Source: Yinghuangia soli
GTDB taxonomy: Bacteria > Actinomycetota > Actinomycetes > Streptomycetales > Streptomycetaceae
DNA: 64,000 nucleotides
Direction of reading: 5' to 3'
Assembly (NCBI RefSeq): GCF_021502675.1
Contig: NZ_JAKFHA010000002.1
Span: 173,670-237,669 of the forward strand
The position numbers were made by a program, and so were the translations under genes. The notes beneath the pieces were generated by a model. It searched no databases. It worked only from the letters and a program-made list of their open reading frames with translations, and had not been told where the DNA came from. This document shows, in pieces, positions 8,783-17,699 of the stretch; position 1 is the stretch's first letter; each line of letters begins with the position of its first letter.

Positions 8783-9310
8783 ATGACGACGACCGCAGAC
8801 ACCACCGCCCCCGCCCCCGGCCCCCTCGCTTCCTTCCTCCGCTTCGTGCTCTGCGGCGGCGGCGTGACCGTCGCGGCCTCCTTCGTGCTCGCCCTGATGA
8901 GCGGCGCGATGCCCTTCTTCGCGGCGAACATCGTCGTCACGATCGTCTCGACCGTGGTGACCACCGAGCTGCACGCCCGGGTCTCGTTCCGCAGCGCGGA
9001 GCGCGGCTGGGGCGTGCACGTGAAGTCGGCCGGCACCGTTGCGGTCAGCTTCGCGTTCACCACCGCCGCGGTGATGGTGCTGCACCTGTTCGCGGCCGCC
9101 CCCGGCATGCTGACCGAGCAGGCCGTATACCTCGCCGCCTGCGGCCTGGCGGGGCTGGGCCGCTTCGTGGTCCTGCGGGTCATGGTGTTCGCGGCCAAGC
9201 CCGCCAAGTCCGCCGAGTCGGCGCAGTCCGCCACGCCGGCCGGGACCGCCGAGCTGCCGGTGGCCGCCGCCGCGGACATCACCCGCGGCACCGTCGCGAT
9301 GGCGGCCTGA
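8783..9310 (+). CDS. GtrA-like four-helix membrane protein
   Basis: The 175-aa protein begins MTTTADTT and has four predicted membrane spans (about residues 18-36, 39-58, 80-102 and 108-130). The first part, FLRFVLCGGGVTVAASFVL, and the LHARVSFRS segment resemble GtrA-family proteins, which act in lipid-linked sugar translocation or wall glycosylation. The C-terminal 45 residues are Ala-rich and cytoplasmic. No clear ribosome site precedes the ATG. The upstream 12-bp repeat array sits in its promoter region. Confidence 0.65.
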   Translation: MTTTADTTAPAPGPLASFLRFVLCGGGVTVAASFVLALMSGAMPFFAANIVVTIVSTVVTTELHARVSFRSAERGWGVHVKSAGTVAVSFAFTTAAVMVLHLFAAAPGMLTEQAVYLAACGLAGLGRFVVLRVMVFAAKPAKSAESAQSATPAGTAELPVAAAADITRGTVAMAA

Positions 9311-9348
9311 CCGCCCCGTCCTGCGGCTGAGCGCCGCGGTCGTCGTCT

Positions 9349-9379
9349 GCCGCCCGGGTCCTCGGACCCGGGCGGCTTT
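9349..9379. terminator. Bidirectional terminator between GtrA-like and MocR genes
   Basis: Arms GCCGCCCGGGTCC (9349-9361) and GGACCCGGGCGGC (9364-9376) are followed by TTT. The two flanking genes are convergent, so one hairpin probably serves both. Confidence 0.7.
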
Positions 9380-9380
9380 G

Positions 9381-10811
9381 TCATGTCCGGGGGCCGGGCA
9401 GGATCCGGCACAGGGCGTCCAGCGCCGCCGGGTAGGCGTTCTCGCCCGGTGCCGCGTAGCCGACCACCAGGCCGTCGAAGGGCGGCACTTCCGCGTCCGG
9501 GTGCCGGTAGGAGGCGGTGCCGTCCAGGCCGATGCCGAGCGCCGCGGCCGCTTCGAGGGTGGCGGCCTCGGTCCCGTGCGGCAGTTCGAGCACCGCGTGC
9601 AGGCCCGCGGCGATGCCGGTCGGTGCGATGTGCGGGGCCTGTCCCGCGAGGGCCGCGACCAGGCGGTCGCGGCGGCTGCGGTAGCGCTGGCGCATCTTGC
9701 GGATGTGCCGGTCGTACGCGCCCGAGGCGATCAGGTCGGCCAGGGCGAGCTGACCGGTGACGCCGGCCCAGGCCTCGCGCAGGCCCTTGGCGGCCAGTAC
9801 CGGGGCGATCAGGTGCTCCGGCAGCACCATCCAGCCGATCCGCAGCGCGGGGGACAGGCTCTTGCTGACCGAGCCGATGTACACGACGTGTTCGGGGTCG
9901 AGGCCCTGGAGCGCGCCGACGGGTTCCCGGTCGTAGCGGAACTCCCCGTCGTAGTCGTCCTCCAGGACCACCGTGCCGCGGCTCCGCGCCCAGTCGACCG
10001 CGCCCGCGCGGCGGGCCGGGTGCAGCGCGCCGCCCATCGGGAACTGGTGCGCGGGGGTCAGCAGGGCGGCGCGCAGCCCGCGGTGCCCGGCCAGTTCCCC
10101 GGTGCGGCAGCCGTCCGCGTCGATGCCGAGCGGCACGGTGCGCACGCCCGCGGCGGCCAGCAGGTCGCGGTGGAAGGGCAGCCCGTACGCCTCGACGCCG
10201 AGCGGCCCGGTCAGCACCCGGCCGCCGAAGAGCAGCCGCAGCGCGTGGGCGAAGCCCGAGCAGACCACGATGCGTCCGGGCGAGGTGCGGACGCCGCGCG
10301 ACCGCGCCAGGTAGTCGGCGAGTGCCCGGCGCAGTTCGGGGCGGCCGCGCGGGTCGAGCGGGCCGAAGGCGTCGTGCGGTGCCGCGGCGACGGCCCGGCG
10401 TACCGAGGTGCTCCAGGCCGTGCGCGGGAACGCCGTTACGTCGGGCTGCCCTTGGCGCAGGTTGTGGCGCGGTGCGGCGGCGGCCGGGTCGTCGGGGACC
10501 GGCTCGGGAGTACGCGGCGGCTTGAGCGGCGCGGCCCGCTGCGCAACGCGGGTGCCGGAGCCCTGGCGGGCCGTCAGCCAGCCTTCCGCGACCAGCTCGG
10601 CGTACGCGTCGGCGACGGTGTTGCGGGCCACCCCGAGGTCGGCGGCCAGCGAGCGGTACGGCGGCAGCTTGGTGCCGGGCGCGAGGCGGCCGTCCTGCAC
10701 GGCGGTACGCAGCGCGCGGGCCAGGGCGGCGCGGCGGCTGCCCGGTCCGGAGAGGTCCAGATGCAGGTCGAGGCCGATGCGCTCGGCCGAATCGACCCAG
10801 GATTCCGGCAT
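9381..10811 (-). CDS. MocR/PdxR-type regulator (GntR HTH fused to aminotransferase fold)
   Basis: This 476-aa protein has an N-terminal GntR winged helix (about residues 20-90: LPPYRSLAADLGVARNTVADAYAELVAEGWL). A fold-type I aminotransferase domain follows, with the PLP lysine in YIGSVSKSLSPALRIGWM. MocR regulators use bound PLP, with or without an amino ligand, to control PLP synthesis, GABA or amino-acid genes. No pdxS/T or aminotransferase target is adjacent, so the regulon is unknown. Confidence 0.88.
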   Translation of the reverse strand: MPESWVDSAERIGLDLHLDLSGPGSRRAALARALRTAVQDGRLAPGTKLPPYRSLAADLGVARNTVADAYAELVAEGWLTARQGSGTRVAQRAAPLKPPRTPEPVPDDPAAAAPRHNLRQGQPDVTAFPRTAWSTSVRRAVAAAPHDAFGPLDPRGRPELRRALADYLARSRGVRTSPGRIVVCSGFAHALRLLFGGRVLTGPLGVEAYGLPFHRDLLAAAGVRTVPLGIDADGCRTGELAGHRGLRAALLTPAHQFPMGGALHPARRAGAVDWARSRGTVVLEDDYDGEFRYDREPVGALQGLDPEHVVYIGSVSKSLSPALRIGWMVLPEHLIAPVLAAKGLREAWAGVTGQLALADLIASGAYDRHIRKMRQRYRSRRDRLVAALAGQAPHIAPTGIAAGLHAVLELPHGTEAATLEAAAALGIGLDGTASYRHPDAEVPPFDGLVVGYAAPGENAYPAALDALCRILPGPRT

Positions 10812-10972
10812 CGAATTGCACCCCTCGCACGGTCGCTTGGCGATCGTAGGTTAGCCGCACGTCTGCTCGCCGAAGGTGCGTCGGGTCGCCCTTGCAGAGG
10901 GCGGGTACGGCGAATGCGCCAGGGGCCCGGTGACCGCGTACGCGCCGGGCTCCTGCCGCTGCCATGCGATCG

Positions 10973-11650
10973 TCAGCCGGACTGCGGGCCGTCCGGCAGG
11001 AGCTGCCGGATGAGCGTGTCCCCGGCGTTGGCCTCCCACTCGGCGACCTGCCAGCCGCGCTCGTGCACGAGCAGGTGGAAGGCCTCGGGGGCGAACGCGG
11101 CCAGCATGAGGTCGGCGGCGCGGTCCGTCCCGATGCCGGCCCGGAGGCCGGTCTTGGCGGCGAGCGCCTCGGCGAAGCGGGTCTGCACGGTGAGCCGCTG
11201 CGCGATGTTCGTCTGCCACAGCTCGGCGATCTCCGGGTCGTGCGCGGCCGTCGAGCGGACCGCCTCCAGGATCGGCGCGACGCGCGTGAGGATGCGGGCG
11301 GACGCGGCGGCCTGCAGCCGCAGTTGGCCGGCCGGGTCGGCGGCCAGGGCCTCGGCCACCCACGGGCGGTCCAGGGTGGCGACGGGCTCGGTGTCCCCGG
11401 CGATCTCCACGTCGAGCACCTCGGTGAGGATCGCGCGCTTGGTGGCGAAGGTGAAGTAGAGCGTCTGGACGGCCATGCCGGCCTGCTTGGCGATGGCCTG
11501 CATGGACGTCGACGCATAGCCCTGCGCCACGAACAGGTCGCGGGCGGCGGCCAGCATGCGGGCCCGGTTGGCGGCGGCCTTGGCGGCCCGCACACCTCCG
11601 GACTTGGCGGTCCGGGCCATCCCGCCGGCGTCCGCTCCCGTCGCGTCCAT
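10973..11650 (-). CDS. TetR-family regulator
   Basis: The 225-aa protein has a TetR HTH at about residues 25-70 (FVAQGYASTSMQAIAKQAGMAVQTLYFTF) and a helical ligand-binding domain. The ATG at 11650 follows GGAGGAC; longer frames start inside the 24-bp palindrome just upstream. That palindrome probably mediates autoregulation and may also influence the divergent LAL regulator, whose start lies 81 bp beyond it. Confidence 0.85.
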   Translation of the reverse strand: MDATGADAGGMARTAKSGGVRAAKAAANRARMLAAARDLFVAQGYASTSMQAIAKQAGMAVQTLYFTFATKRAILTEVLDVEIAGDTEPVATLDRPWVAEALAADPAGQLRLQAAASARILTRVAPILEAVRSTAAHDPEIAELWQTNIAQRLTVQTRFAEALAAKTGLRAGIGTDRAADLMLAAFAPEAFHLLVHERGWQVAEWEANAGDTLIRQLLPDGPQSG

Positions 11651-11668
11651 CGGGTCCTCCGTTCGACT

Positions 11669-11692
11669 GGAGCGCCACTCTAGTGGCGCTCC
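11669..11692. promoter_or_regulatory. 24-bp palindrome, likely TetR operator
   Basis: Perfect 11-bp arms GGAGCGCCACT and AGTGGCGCTCC enclose CT. It begins 19 bp upstream of the TetR start, in the divergent TetR/LAL promoter region. Confidence 0.7.
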
Positions 11693-11772
11693 GCCGAGGG
11701 CTTCACCGAAGGCGGAGGATTCCTGGTCACGGCACCGGCCCGCCCCGGCAGACGGCGTGTCAGGATGGGCGG

Positions 11773-14700
11773 ATGCTGCCATACGCGGTGTACCGGACGC
11801 CCTTCGTCGGCCGTACCGGGGAGATCGCCCGGATCGACGAGGCGCTGCAGCGCGCCCGCGCGGGAGACCCGCGCGCGCTGCTGGTCGCGGGCGAGGCCGG
11901 GGTCGGCAAGACGCGCCTGCTCGAAGAGGCCACCGAACACGCCGCGGACGTCGGCATGAACGTCCTCGTCGGGCACTGCGTCGACCTCGGCGACGGCGGC
12001 CTGCCGTACTTCCCGTTCACCGAGATCCTGCGCGCGGTCGAGGCGGACCCCGCACTGTCCGGCGTGCTCGACCACTACACGGCCGTCCAGCGGCTGCTGC
12101 GCGACGGTGCCGCGGCGGCCGGGGACGAGTCCCGCGGGGCCGGCATCGGCGTCCGGCTGCGGCTGCTCGAAGAGGTCGCGACGCTGCTCGCCGACCTGGC
12201 CGAGCGCGCCCCCGTCATGGTGGTGATCGAGGACCTGCACTGGGCCGACCAGTCCACCCGCGACCTGCTGCGCTTCCTGCTCAGCCGACTGCTGCCGCAG
12301 CGCAACGGCGGGCCGCCCCAGCAGCGCCTCGCGATCGTGGCCACGTACCGCTCCGACGACCTGCACCGGCGGCATCCGCTGCGGCCGCTGCTCGCCGAGC
12401 TGGTCCGGCTGCCCGCGGTGGCCCGGCTGGACCTCGGTCCGCTCGGCGATGCGGACGTGTCCGAACTGGTCCGGCTGACCGGCACCGAGGCGCTGCCCGA
12501 CGAGACCGTGCGGCGCATCGTCGAACGTGCCGAGGGCAACGCCTTCTACGCCGAGGAACTGAGCGCGGCAGCCGCCGACGACGGGCTGGGCGGCCTGCCG
12601 CCGGGCCTCGCCGAGGTGCTGCTCACCCGGATCGAACAACTGTCCTCCACTGCGCAGCGCGTGTTGCGCACCGCGGCCGCGGCGGGCCGCCGGGTCGAGC
12701 ACGGACTCCTCCGGGACGCCGTCGAACTCCCCGACGACGAGGTGGAGTCGGCGCTGCGCGAGGCGGTCGGGCGGCATCTGCTGGTCGCCGACACCGGCGG
12801 CGCCTACACGTTCCGGCACGCGCTGCTGCGCGATGCGGCGTACCGGGACCTGCTGCCGGGCGAGCGGGTCCGCATCCACGCGTCCTTCGCGCGGCTGCTC
12901 GCCGACGAGCAGCGCAAGGCCACCAGCGCCGCCGAGCGCGCCCACCACCACCGCGAAAGCCATGATCTGCCCGGTGCGTTCGCGGCCTCGCTGGAGGCGG
13001 CGGACCACGCCGCACGGGTCGGCGCGCCGGCCGAGGAACTGCGGCACGTCGAGGCCGCGCTCGAACTCTTCGATGCGGTGCCGGACGCGGCCGAGCGGGC
13101 CGGCGCCGACGATGTGACGCTGATCCTGCGCGCCTCCTCGGCCGCGGTCCGGATGGGCGAGGCGCACCGCGCGGTCGCCCTCGCGCGCGAGGCACTCGGC
13201 CGCGTCGGGTCGCACGCCGACAACGACATGGCCGCCAAGGTCCGCTACACGCTGGCCTCCAGCTTGTTCAGCGTGGACATGCTGGAGTCGGCCTACGACT
13301 TCAGCAGCCAGGCGCTCGACCTGATCCCGACCGAGCCGCCGACGACAACCTGGCTGTGGGCGGCCGCCACGCATGTCCAGGCGGCGTTCTACGTCAAGCA
13401 GAACGACGTGGTGCGCGAGCTCGGCGCGAAGGTGATCGAGGCCGCCGACAAGCTCGGTTCGGGCGACGCCAAGGCCGACGTGATGATCACCATGACGGCC
13501 GTGGAGCCGGACAACCGCAAGACCCGGAAGGGCCGGGAAAAGCTGCAGCAGGCCCGCGAGTTGGCACGCGCGGCGGGCAACAACCCGATCGAGATGCGGG
13601 CGCTGTTCAACCTGGGCATGGGGGCGCACGAGTCGGGCGACCTGGTCGAGTGCCTGGCCTGGCTGGACGAGGGCATGGAGAGCGCGCGCCGCGCCGCGCA
13701 GACCACCGCGCCGTACCCGCTCGACATCCGGTACCTGCGGGCGCTGACCCTCTACACGCTCGGGCGCTGGGACGACGCGCTGGAGACCGTCCCGGCCTCG
13801 GCGCCCACATCGTTCGGGTACGTCGCCGAGGCGGCGCTGTACGTCCCGCTCGGCCGCGGCGAGCCGGGGACCGCCGAGCGGGCCGAGGCGCTCTACCACC
13901 GGCGGCCGCCCAACTGGACCGGCACCCTGCTCGCGGGCATCGTGCTGGTGGACGAGGCGTCGCTGCGCGGTGATGCGGCGGCAGCCGTGGCCTGGGCCCA
14001 CCGCGCGCTCGCCGACCTGCGGGTGGACGCTCCGCCGATGCCCGCGGTCGGGGTCCGGCTGGCCGCGCTGGCGCTGTCGGCGATCGCCGACACGACCGCC
14101 GACCTGCGGCTGACCGGCCGGGCCGACGAGGCCGGCTCCTGGACGGAAGCAGCCGACGAACTGGCCGAGTTGGCGCACGCCACCGACGAATACCACGTGG
14201 AGATGCGGCCCAGCGGGCCCGAAGGCGTGGCGTGGCTGCTCCGCGTGGACGCGGAACGCGCGCGGGTGGACGGCGTGTCCGATCCGGAGCAGTGGGCGGC
14301 CGTGGTCGCGGCCTTCGACTACGGCAACGTCTACGAGCAGGCCCGCGCCCGGGTGCGGCTGGCCGAGGCGCTGCTGACCGCCGACCGGCGTGCGGAAGCG
14401 TCCGCCGAGGTGGAGGAAGTACGCGCGGTGGCCGACCGGTTGGGGGCGCGGCCGCTGCGTGCCGCGGTCGACATCCTGGCCCGGCGCGGGCGGCTGGGTG
14501 CTGCCGGAGCCGCCGCCGGCCCGGCGCACGCGTCCGGTGCGACCGGCGCCGCGGGGGCGTTGCGCGGCGGTCCGGAGGCCGGCGATCTGCCGGTGCTGAC
14601 CGGGCGCGAGCGCGAGGTGCTCGAACAACTGGCGCTGGGCCGGACGAACCGGCAGATCGGCGAGGCGCTGTTCATCAGCACCAAGACCGCGAGCGTGCAC

Positions 14701-14790
14701 GTCTCGAACATCCTTGCCAAGGTCGGCGCCGCGTCGCGCACCGAGGCGGTCGCGCAGGCGTACCGGCTGGGGCTGATTCCCCCGCCGTAG
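11773..14790 (+). CDS. LAL-type LuxR-family transcriptional regulator with AAA ATPase
   Basis: This 1005-aa protein has Walker A GEAGVGKTR (about residue 40), Walker B VMVVIEDLHWAD (about 148), a long TPR-like helical middle and a C-terminal LuxR HTH (LTGREREVLEQLALGRTNRQ and following). LAL regulators are ATP-dependent activators, often of sugar use or secondary metabolism. The start at 11773 gives the usual N-terminal FVGR.GE motif immediately. It may be under TetR control through the shared upstream region. Its target is not evident here. Confidence 0.87.
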   Translation: MLPYAVYRTPFVGRTGEIARIDEALQRARAGDPRALLVAGEAGVGKTRLLEEATEHAADVGMNVLVGHCVDLGDGGLPYFPFTEILRAVEADPALSGVLDHYTAVQRLLRDGAAAAGDESRGAGIGVRLRLLEEVATLLADLAERAPVMVVIEDLHWADQSTRDLLRFLLSRLLPQRNGGPPQQRLAIVATYRSDDLHRRHPLRPLLAELVRLPAVARLDLGPLGDADVSELVRLTGTEALPDETVRRIVERAEGNAFYAEELSAAAADDGLGGLPPGLAEVLLTRIEQLSSTAQRVLRTAAAAGRRVEHGLLRDAVELPDDEVESALREAVGRHLLVADTGGAYTFRHALLRDAAYRDLLPGERVRIHASFARLLADEQRKATSAAERAHHHRESHDLPGAFAASLEAADHAARVGAPAEELRHVEAALELFDAVPDAAERAGADDVTLILRASSAAVRMGEAHRAVALAREALGRVGSHADNDMAAKVRYTLASSLFSVDMLESAYDFSSQALDLIPTEPPTTTWLWAAATHVQAAFYVKQNDVVRELGAKVIEAADKLGSGDAKADVMITMTAVEPDNRKTRKGREKLQQARELARAAGNNPIEMRALFNLGMGAHESGDLVECLAWLDEGMESARRAAQTTAPYPLDIRYLRALTLYTLGRWDDALETVPASAPTSFGYVAEAALYVPLGRGEPGTAERAEALYHRRPPNWTGTLLAGIVLVDEASLRGDAAAAVAWAHRALADLRVDAPPMPAVGVRLAALALSAIADTTADLRLTGRADEAGSWTEAADELAELAHATDEYHVEMRPSGPEGVAWLLRVDAERARVDGVSDPEQWAAVVAAFDYGNVYEQARARVRLAEALLTADRRAEASAEVEEVRAVADRLGARPLRAAVDILARRGRLGAAGAAAGPAHASGATGAAGALRGGPEAGDLPVLTGREREVLEQLALGRTNRQIGEALFISTKTASVHVSNILAKVGAASRTEAVAQAYRLGLIPPP

Positions 14791-14956
14791 CACCCGGATG
14801 CCCATCGCGGGCCGGGGTGGCGCAGTGTGGCGAACATCCGGTTGTCTTGACGGATTTTCGTACGTGCTGTGACCCATTCGGGCGGCGCTCGTTGCCCAGT
14901 TCGGGGGACCGGACTTGCTGCGCCCGGCCAGGCGGCGCGGCGGGAGGGCGACGGGC

Positions 14957-16990
14957 GTGGTGGACGACGGCGCAGGAGACGGCGCGGCGCAGCGGCGAGA
15001 GCAGGCTGCGGTGCGCGTGGGCCGGTGGTGGCGGACGCTGTCCGGCACTGCCGACGAGGCGGTCGGCGGCACCGAGGCGGTGATCGTCCGGCACTATCCC
15101 GAACTGGTCCGGCTGGCCTACTTGGTCCTTCCGCAGGCCGGCGAACGCCACGAACGCGTCCTGGCCGCACACGCGATCGTGCAGGACGCGCTGCCGCGGC
15201 GGACCGCCGACGGCCGTGCGCTGGACGTCGACGCGGTGCGGGCCCGGGTCGTGCGGCAGGCGCTGCGGCAGTGCGGGCGCGGCCGCCCGGCACGCCGGAT
15301 GCGCATGCTGCCGCAGGTCTGGGGCCTGAAGTTCTTCACGGCCGCGGCGGATCCCGACTCGCTCGCGACGGAGCGCACGATCGCCGCGCTGGCACCGTCG
15401 GCCCGGGCGGCCTACGCCGCAGTGCGGATCGGCGGACTGCCCGCTGCGGAGGTACGCGAAGTCCTGGTCGCGGCCGGGCTCGCGGACCCGGACTCGGCGC
15501 TTGCGCAGGCCGCCGCGGCACCCGCGCCGCAGGGCTGCCCGGACGGCGCCGCGGCCGGCAACTGGGCCTTTTCGAGCGCTGGTTCGCCGTCCGCTGCAGA
15601 GATTCCGGCCGAGTCCGCAGAAGGGCTCGCGGGCGGACCGCTCGACCCGTGCACCGTGCGCGTGCGGCCGTCCGACCTCATCCGCCGCCGCCGGATCCGC
15701 TACGGCCTCGCGGTGACCGCGGCGATGGCCGTGGTCGCCGCGGGCAGCCTCGCCGTACTCGACGCCGGGCGGACCGGAACACCCGCGCCGCAGCGGGCCG
15801 AACGCGCCGCGGCCACCACCGCACCGGACACCGCGCTGCCCGGGCAGATCCCGGTCGGTGCCTGGAAGACCACCACGCGCCTCGACTTCGCGGTCTGGAG
15901 CACGCGCGGACCGCGGGCCGGGGACGCCGAGTTGGCCCGCCGTGCGGTCGCCGCCTGGACCGCGCCGGACCCGGGCGTGCGGACCCAGGCCGGCCCGCGC
16001 ACCCAGGCGGGACCGCCCGCGGGGCTGCCGCAGCTGCTGTTCGCCGGCGACGTCGCCGGATCGGCGGTCGTGCTGCTCGCCGACGCCACCCGCCTCGCCC
16101 GGTACACCGAGGCGCCGGCGGGCGCCCGCACGCTCGACATCGCGGCCTCGGACGACTCGGACGCCCGCTCGTCGTCAGCGGTCGTGCTGGCCCGCGCGGC
16201 CGGCGGCGTGCACCTGCTGCTGGCCCCCTGGGTGACCGAGGCCAAGGTCCGCGACCTGCGCCGCCCCGGGGACGCCCCGAAGCCGCTGGCGGTCGGCGCC
16301 GACGGGGTCACCGGTCCGGCCGCGCTGGGCGGTCCGGCCGACTGCGGCAGCGTCGCGGTCCTCGAACTGCGCTCCGACCGGGCCGCGGACCGCAATCCGT
16401 ACCTGCTCGCCGACTTGGGCGACCTTTCCGCCGCGCACCTGACGTACATGCCGCCGCCCGAATTCCCGCACACCGGGCGCCCGTCCGAGGCGGCGTCGAG
16501 CGAGCGCGCGCTCACCGCGTGGTCGCGTACCGCCTGCCTGCTGGACGGGCTCCGCAGCCAAGGCCTGCGGCTGGTGAACAACTGGGAGTTCGCGCACTTC
16601 GCGCTGCCCGAGGCGCCCGGCGAGGCGACCTGGTCCTGCCTGCACGCGTTCGACCGGTCCGGCGGCGGCAGCACGACCGTCGCGTTCACCCCGCCCGGTG
16701 CGGCACCGCCGCAGACCCGCACCCTCGCCAAGGCGGCGGACTCCCCGCTGTGCAGCAGGTCCGGCAACGACGTCGTCGCCTACACGTGGTGGCAGGCGCC
16801 GACCGGCGCCTGGTACTTCGCCGCGGCGGGCAGCCGCGATGTGCTTCGCATCACGGTCGGCGCCCCCGTCGCGACCACCACCGACACCCGGCAGCTGGTG
16901 CTCCCGGCGCCGGCGTCGGTCCCGGTCGGATCGCGGGTGGCGGTGACCGCATCCACCAAGCAGGGCACCACCGTCCCCGCGCCGCAGTAG
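14957..16990 (+). CDS. Single-span membrane protein with sigma-like N-terminus, unknown
   Basis: The ~677-aa product has a cytoplasmic N-terminal region of about 240 residues. Its beginning (VIVRHYPELVRLAYLVLP) resembles region 2 of ECF-like helical proteins. One membrane span follows (about residues 248-268, YGLAVTAAMAVVAAGSLAVL), then a ~400-residue extracellular part with several Cys. GTG at 14957 is chosen after GGGAGG; an earlier TTG at 14915 is possible. It follows the LAL gene by 166 bp. Function is unknown; a membrane-bound regulator or sensor is one possibility. Confidence 0.6.
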   Translation: MVDDGAGDGAAQRREQAAVRVGRWWRTLSGTADEAVGGTEAVIVRHYPELVRLAYLVLPQAGERHERVLAAHAIVQDALPRRTADGRALDVDAVRARVVRQALRQCGRGRPARRMRMLPQVWGLKFFTAAADPDSLATERTIAALAPSARAAYAAVRIGGLPAAEVREVLVAAGLADPDSALAQAAAAPAPQGCPDGAAAGNWAFSSAGSPSAAEIPAESAEGLAGGPLDPCTVRVRPSDLIRRRRIRYGLAVTAAMAVVAAGSLAVLDAGRTGTPAPQRAERAAATTAPDTALPGQIPVGAWKTTTRLDFAVWSTRGPRAGDAELARRAVAAWTAPDPGVRTQAGPRTQAGPPAGLPQLLFAGDVAGSAVVLLADATRLARYTEAPAGARTLDIAASDDSDARSSSAVVLARAAGGVHLLLAPWVTEAKVRDLRRPGDAPKPLAVGADGVTGPAALGGPADCGSVAVLELRSDRAADRNPYLLADLGDLSAAHLTYMPPPEFPHTGRPSEAASSERALTAWSRTACLLDGLRSQGLRLVNNWEFAHFALPEAPGEATWSCLHAFDRSGGGSTTVAFTPPGAAPPQTRTLAKAADSPLCSRSGNDVVAYTWWQAPTGAWYFAAAGSRDVLRITVGAPVATTTDTRQLVLPAPASVPVGSRVAVTASTKQGTTVPAPQ

Positions 16991-17207
16991 GCCGCCGGAC
17001 CGGGAAACGGCCGCCGCAGCGCACCGGAATTCGCGGTTCCGCTGCGGTCCGGGGGCGTGCCTCCGGCAATTCCGTACGGCCCGCCGGCGGCGGAATTCGC
17101 TCCGCGGCGCCGGACCGCCTCGTGCTACTGTCGACAGCGGTTGCGGTTGTGGTTCCCCCAGACCCCGAGCGCCTCACGTCGTCGCCAGGACGACCGGTGA
17201 GAGCGCT

Positions 17208-17325
17208 TTTGTCTTTCCGGATGCTTTCGGACCCCCTCGGGTCCTTCCGGATTCTGTATCTCCGGTTTCCCCGGACGGGCGATCATCACGGCGACACGGG
17301 TCCGCAGCGTGCGGAACCCGCGGAC
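17208..17325 (+). promoter_or_regulatory. Structured 5' part of the helicase leader
   Basis: The 709-bp gap before the DEAD-box gene contains hairpins. GGACCC/GGGTCC with loop CCTC lies at 17229-17244 inside a larger CCGGA/TCCGG pair, and GTCCGC/GCGGAC lies at about 17300-17325. They lie just upstream of a small reading frame. The rest of 16,991-17,208 shows nothing I can name. Confidence 0.4.
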
Positions 17326-17345
17326 CGCCCTCAAGGGAGAACGGA

Positions 17346-17408
17346 ATGACCATGCGCACCGCCATGTTGTCCGGCGCGGAAATGGGCCACGGCCTCGTCC
17401 TCGTCTGA
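17346..17408 (+). CDS. Possible 20-aa leader peptide
   Basis: ATG at 17346 follows AGGGAGA at good spacing and encodes MTMRTAMLSGAEMGHGLVLV before TGA. It has four Met codons in 20 and lies in the leader of the helicase gene. It could be a translated leader used for attenuation, or a chance reading frame. Confidence 0.35.
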   Translation: MTMRTAMLSGAEMGHGLVLV

Positions 17409-17551
17409 CCCCCACACGCATTCCCGGCCGGGCCCGCACCTTCGCGTGCCGGTCCCGCCCTGCTGCGTTTCGAGGCGCCCGAGCGCCCCGACCCGGGCCG
17501 CAGGCCCAGTCCCGCGCGTCCGCCGCCGGCCCCCGGAATTCCTCCGGGACG

Positions 17552-17575
17552 CCGCCGGGCGGTTTTCTCGCCCGG
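17552..17575 (+). promoter_or_regulatory. Mutually exclusive hairpins (attenuator-like)
   Basis: CCGC-CGG-GCGG followed by TTTT (17552-17566) looks like a terminator stem. CCGGGCG (17555-17561) can instead pair with CGCCCGG (17569-17575), which disrupts it. It lies between the putative leader peptide and the helicase start. Confidence 0.35.
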
Positions 17576-17699
17576 AATTCCGGCCGCCCGGCCGGAATGG
17601 CCCAGTAAATTGCCCCGGCTCGTCCCCGCAATTCTCCGTGCTGCGTCCTCCGCCGCGGGAATTCCTTGGTGCGCGCCGTTGCCCAAGGAAAGGTTCCGC

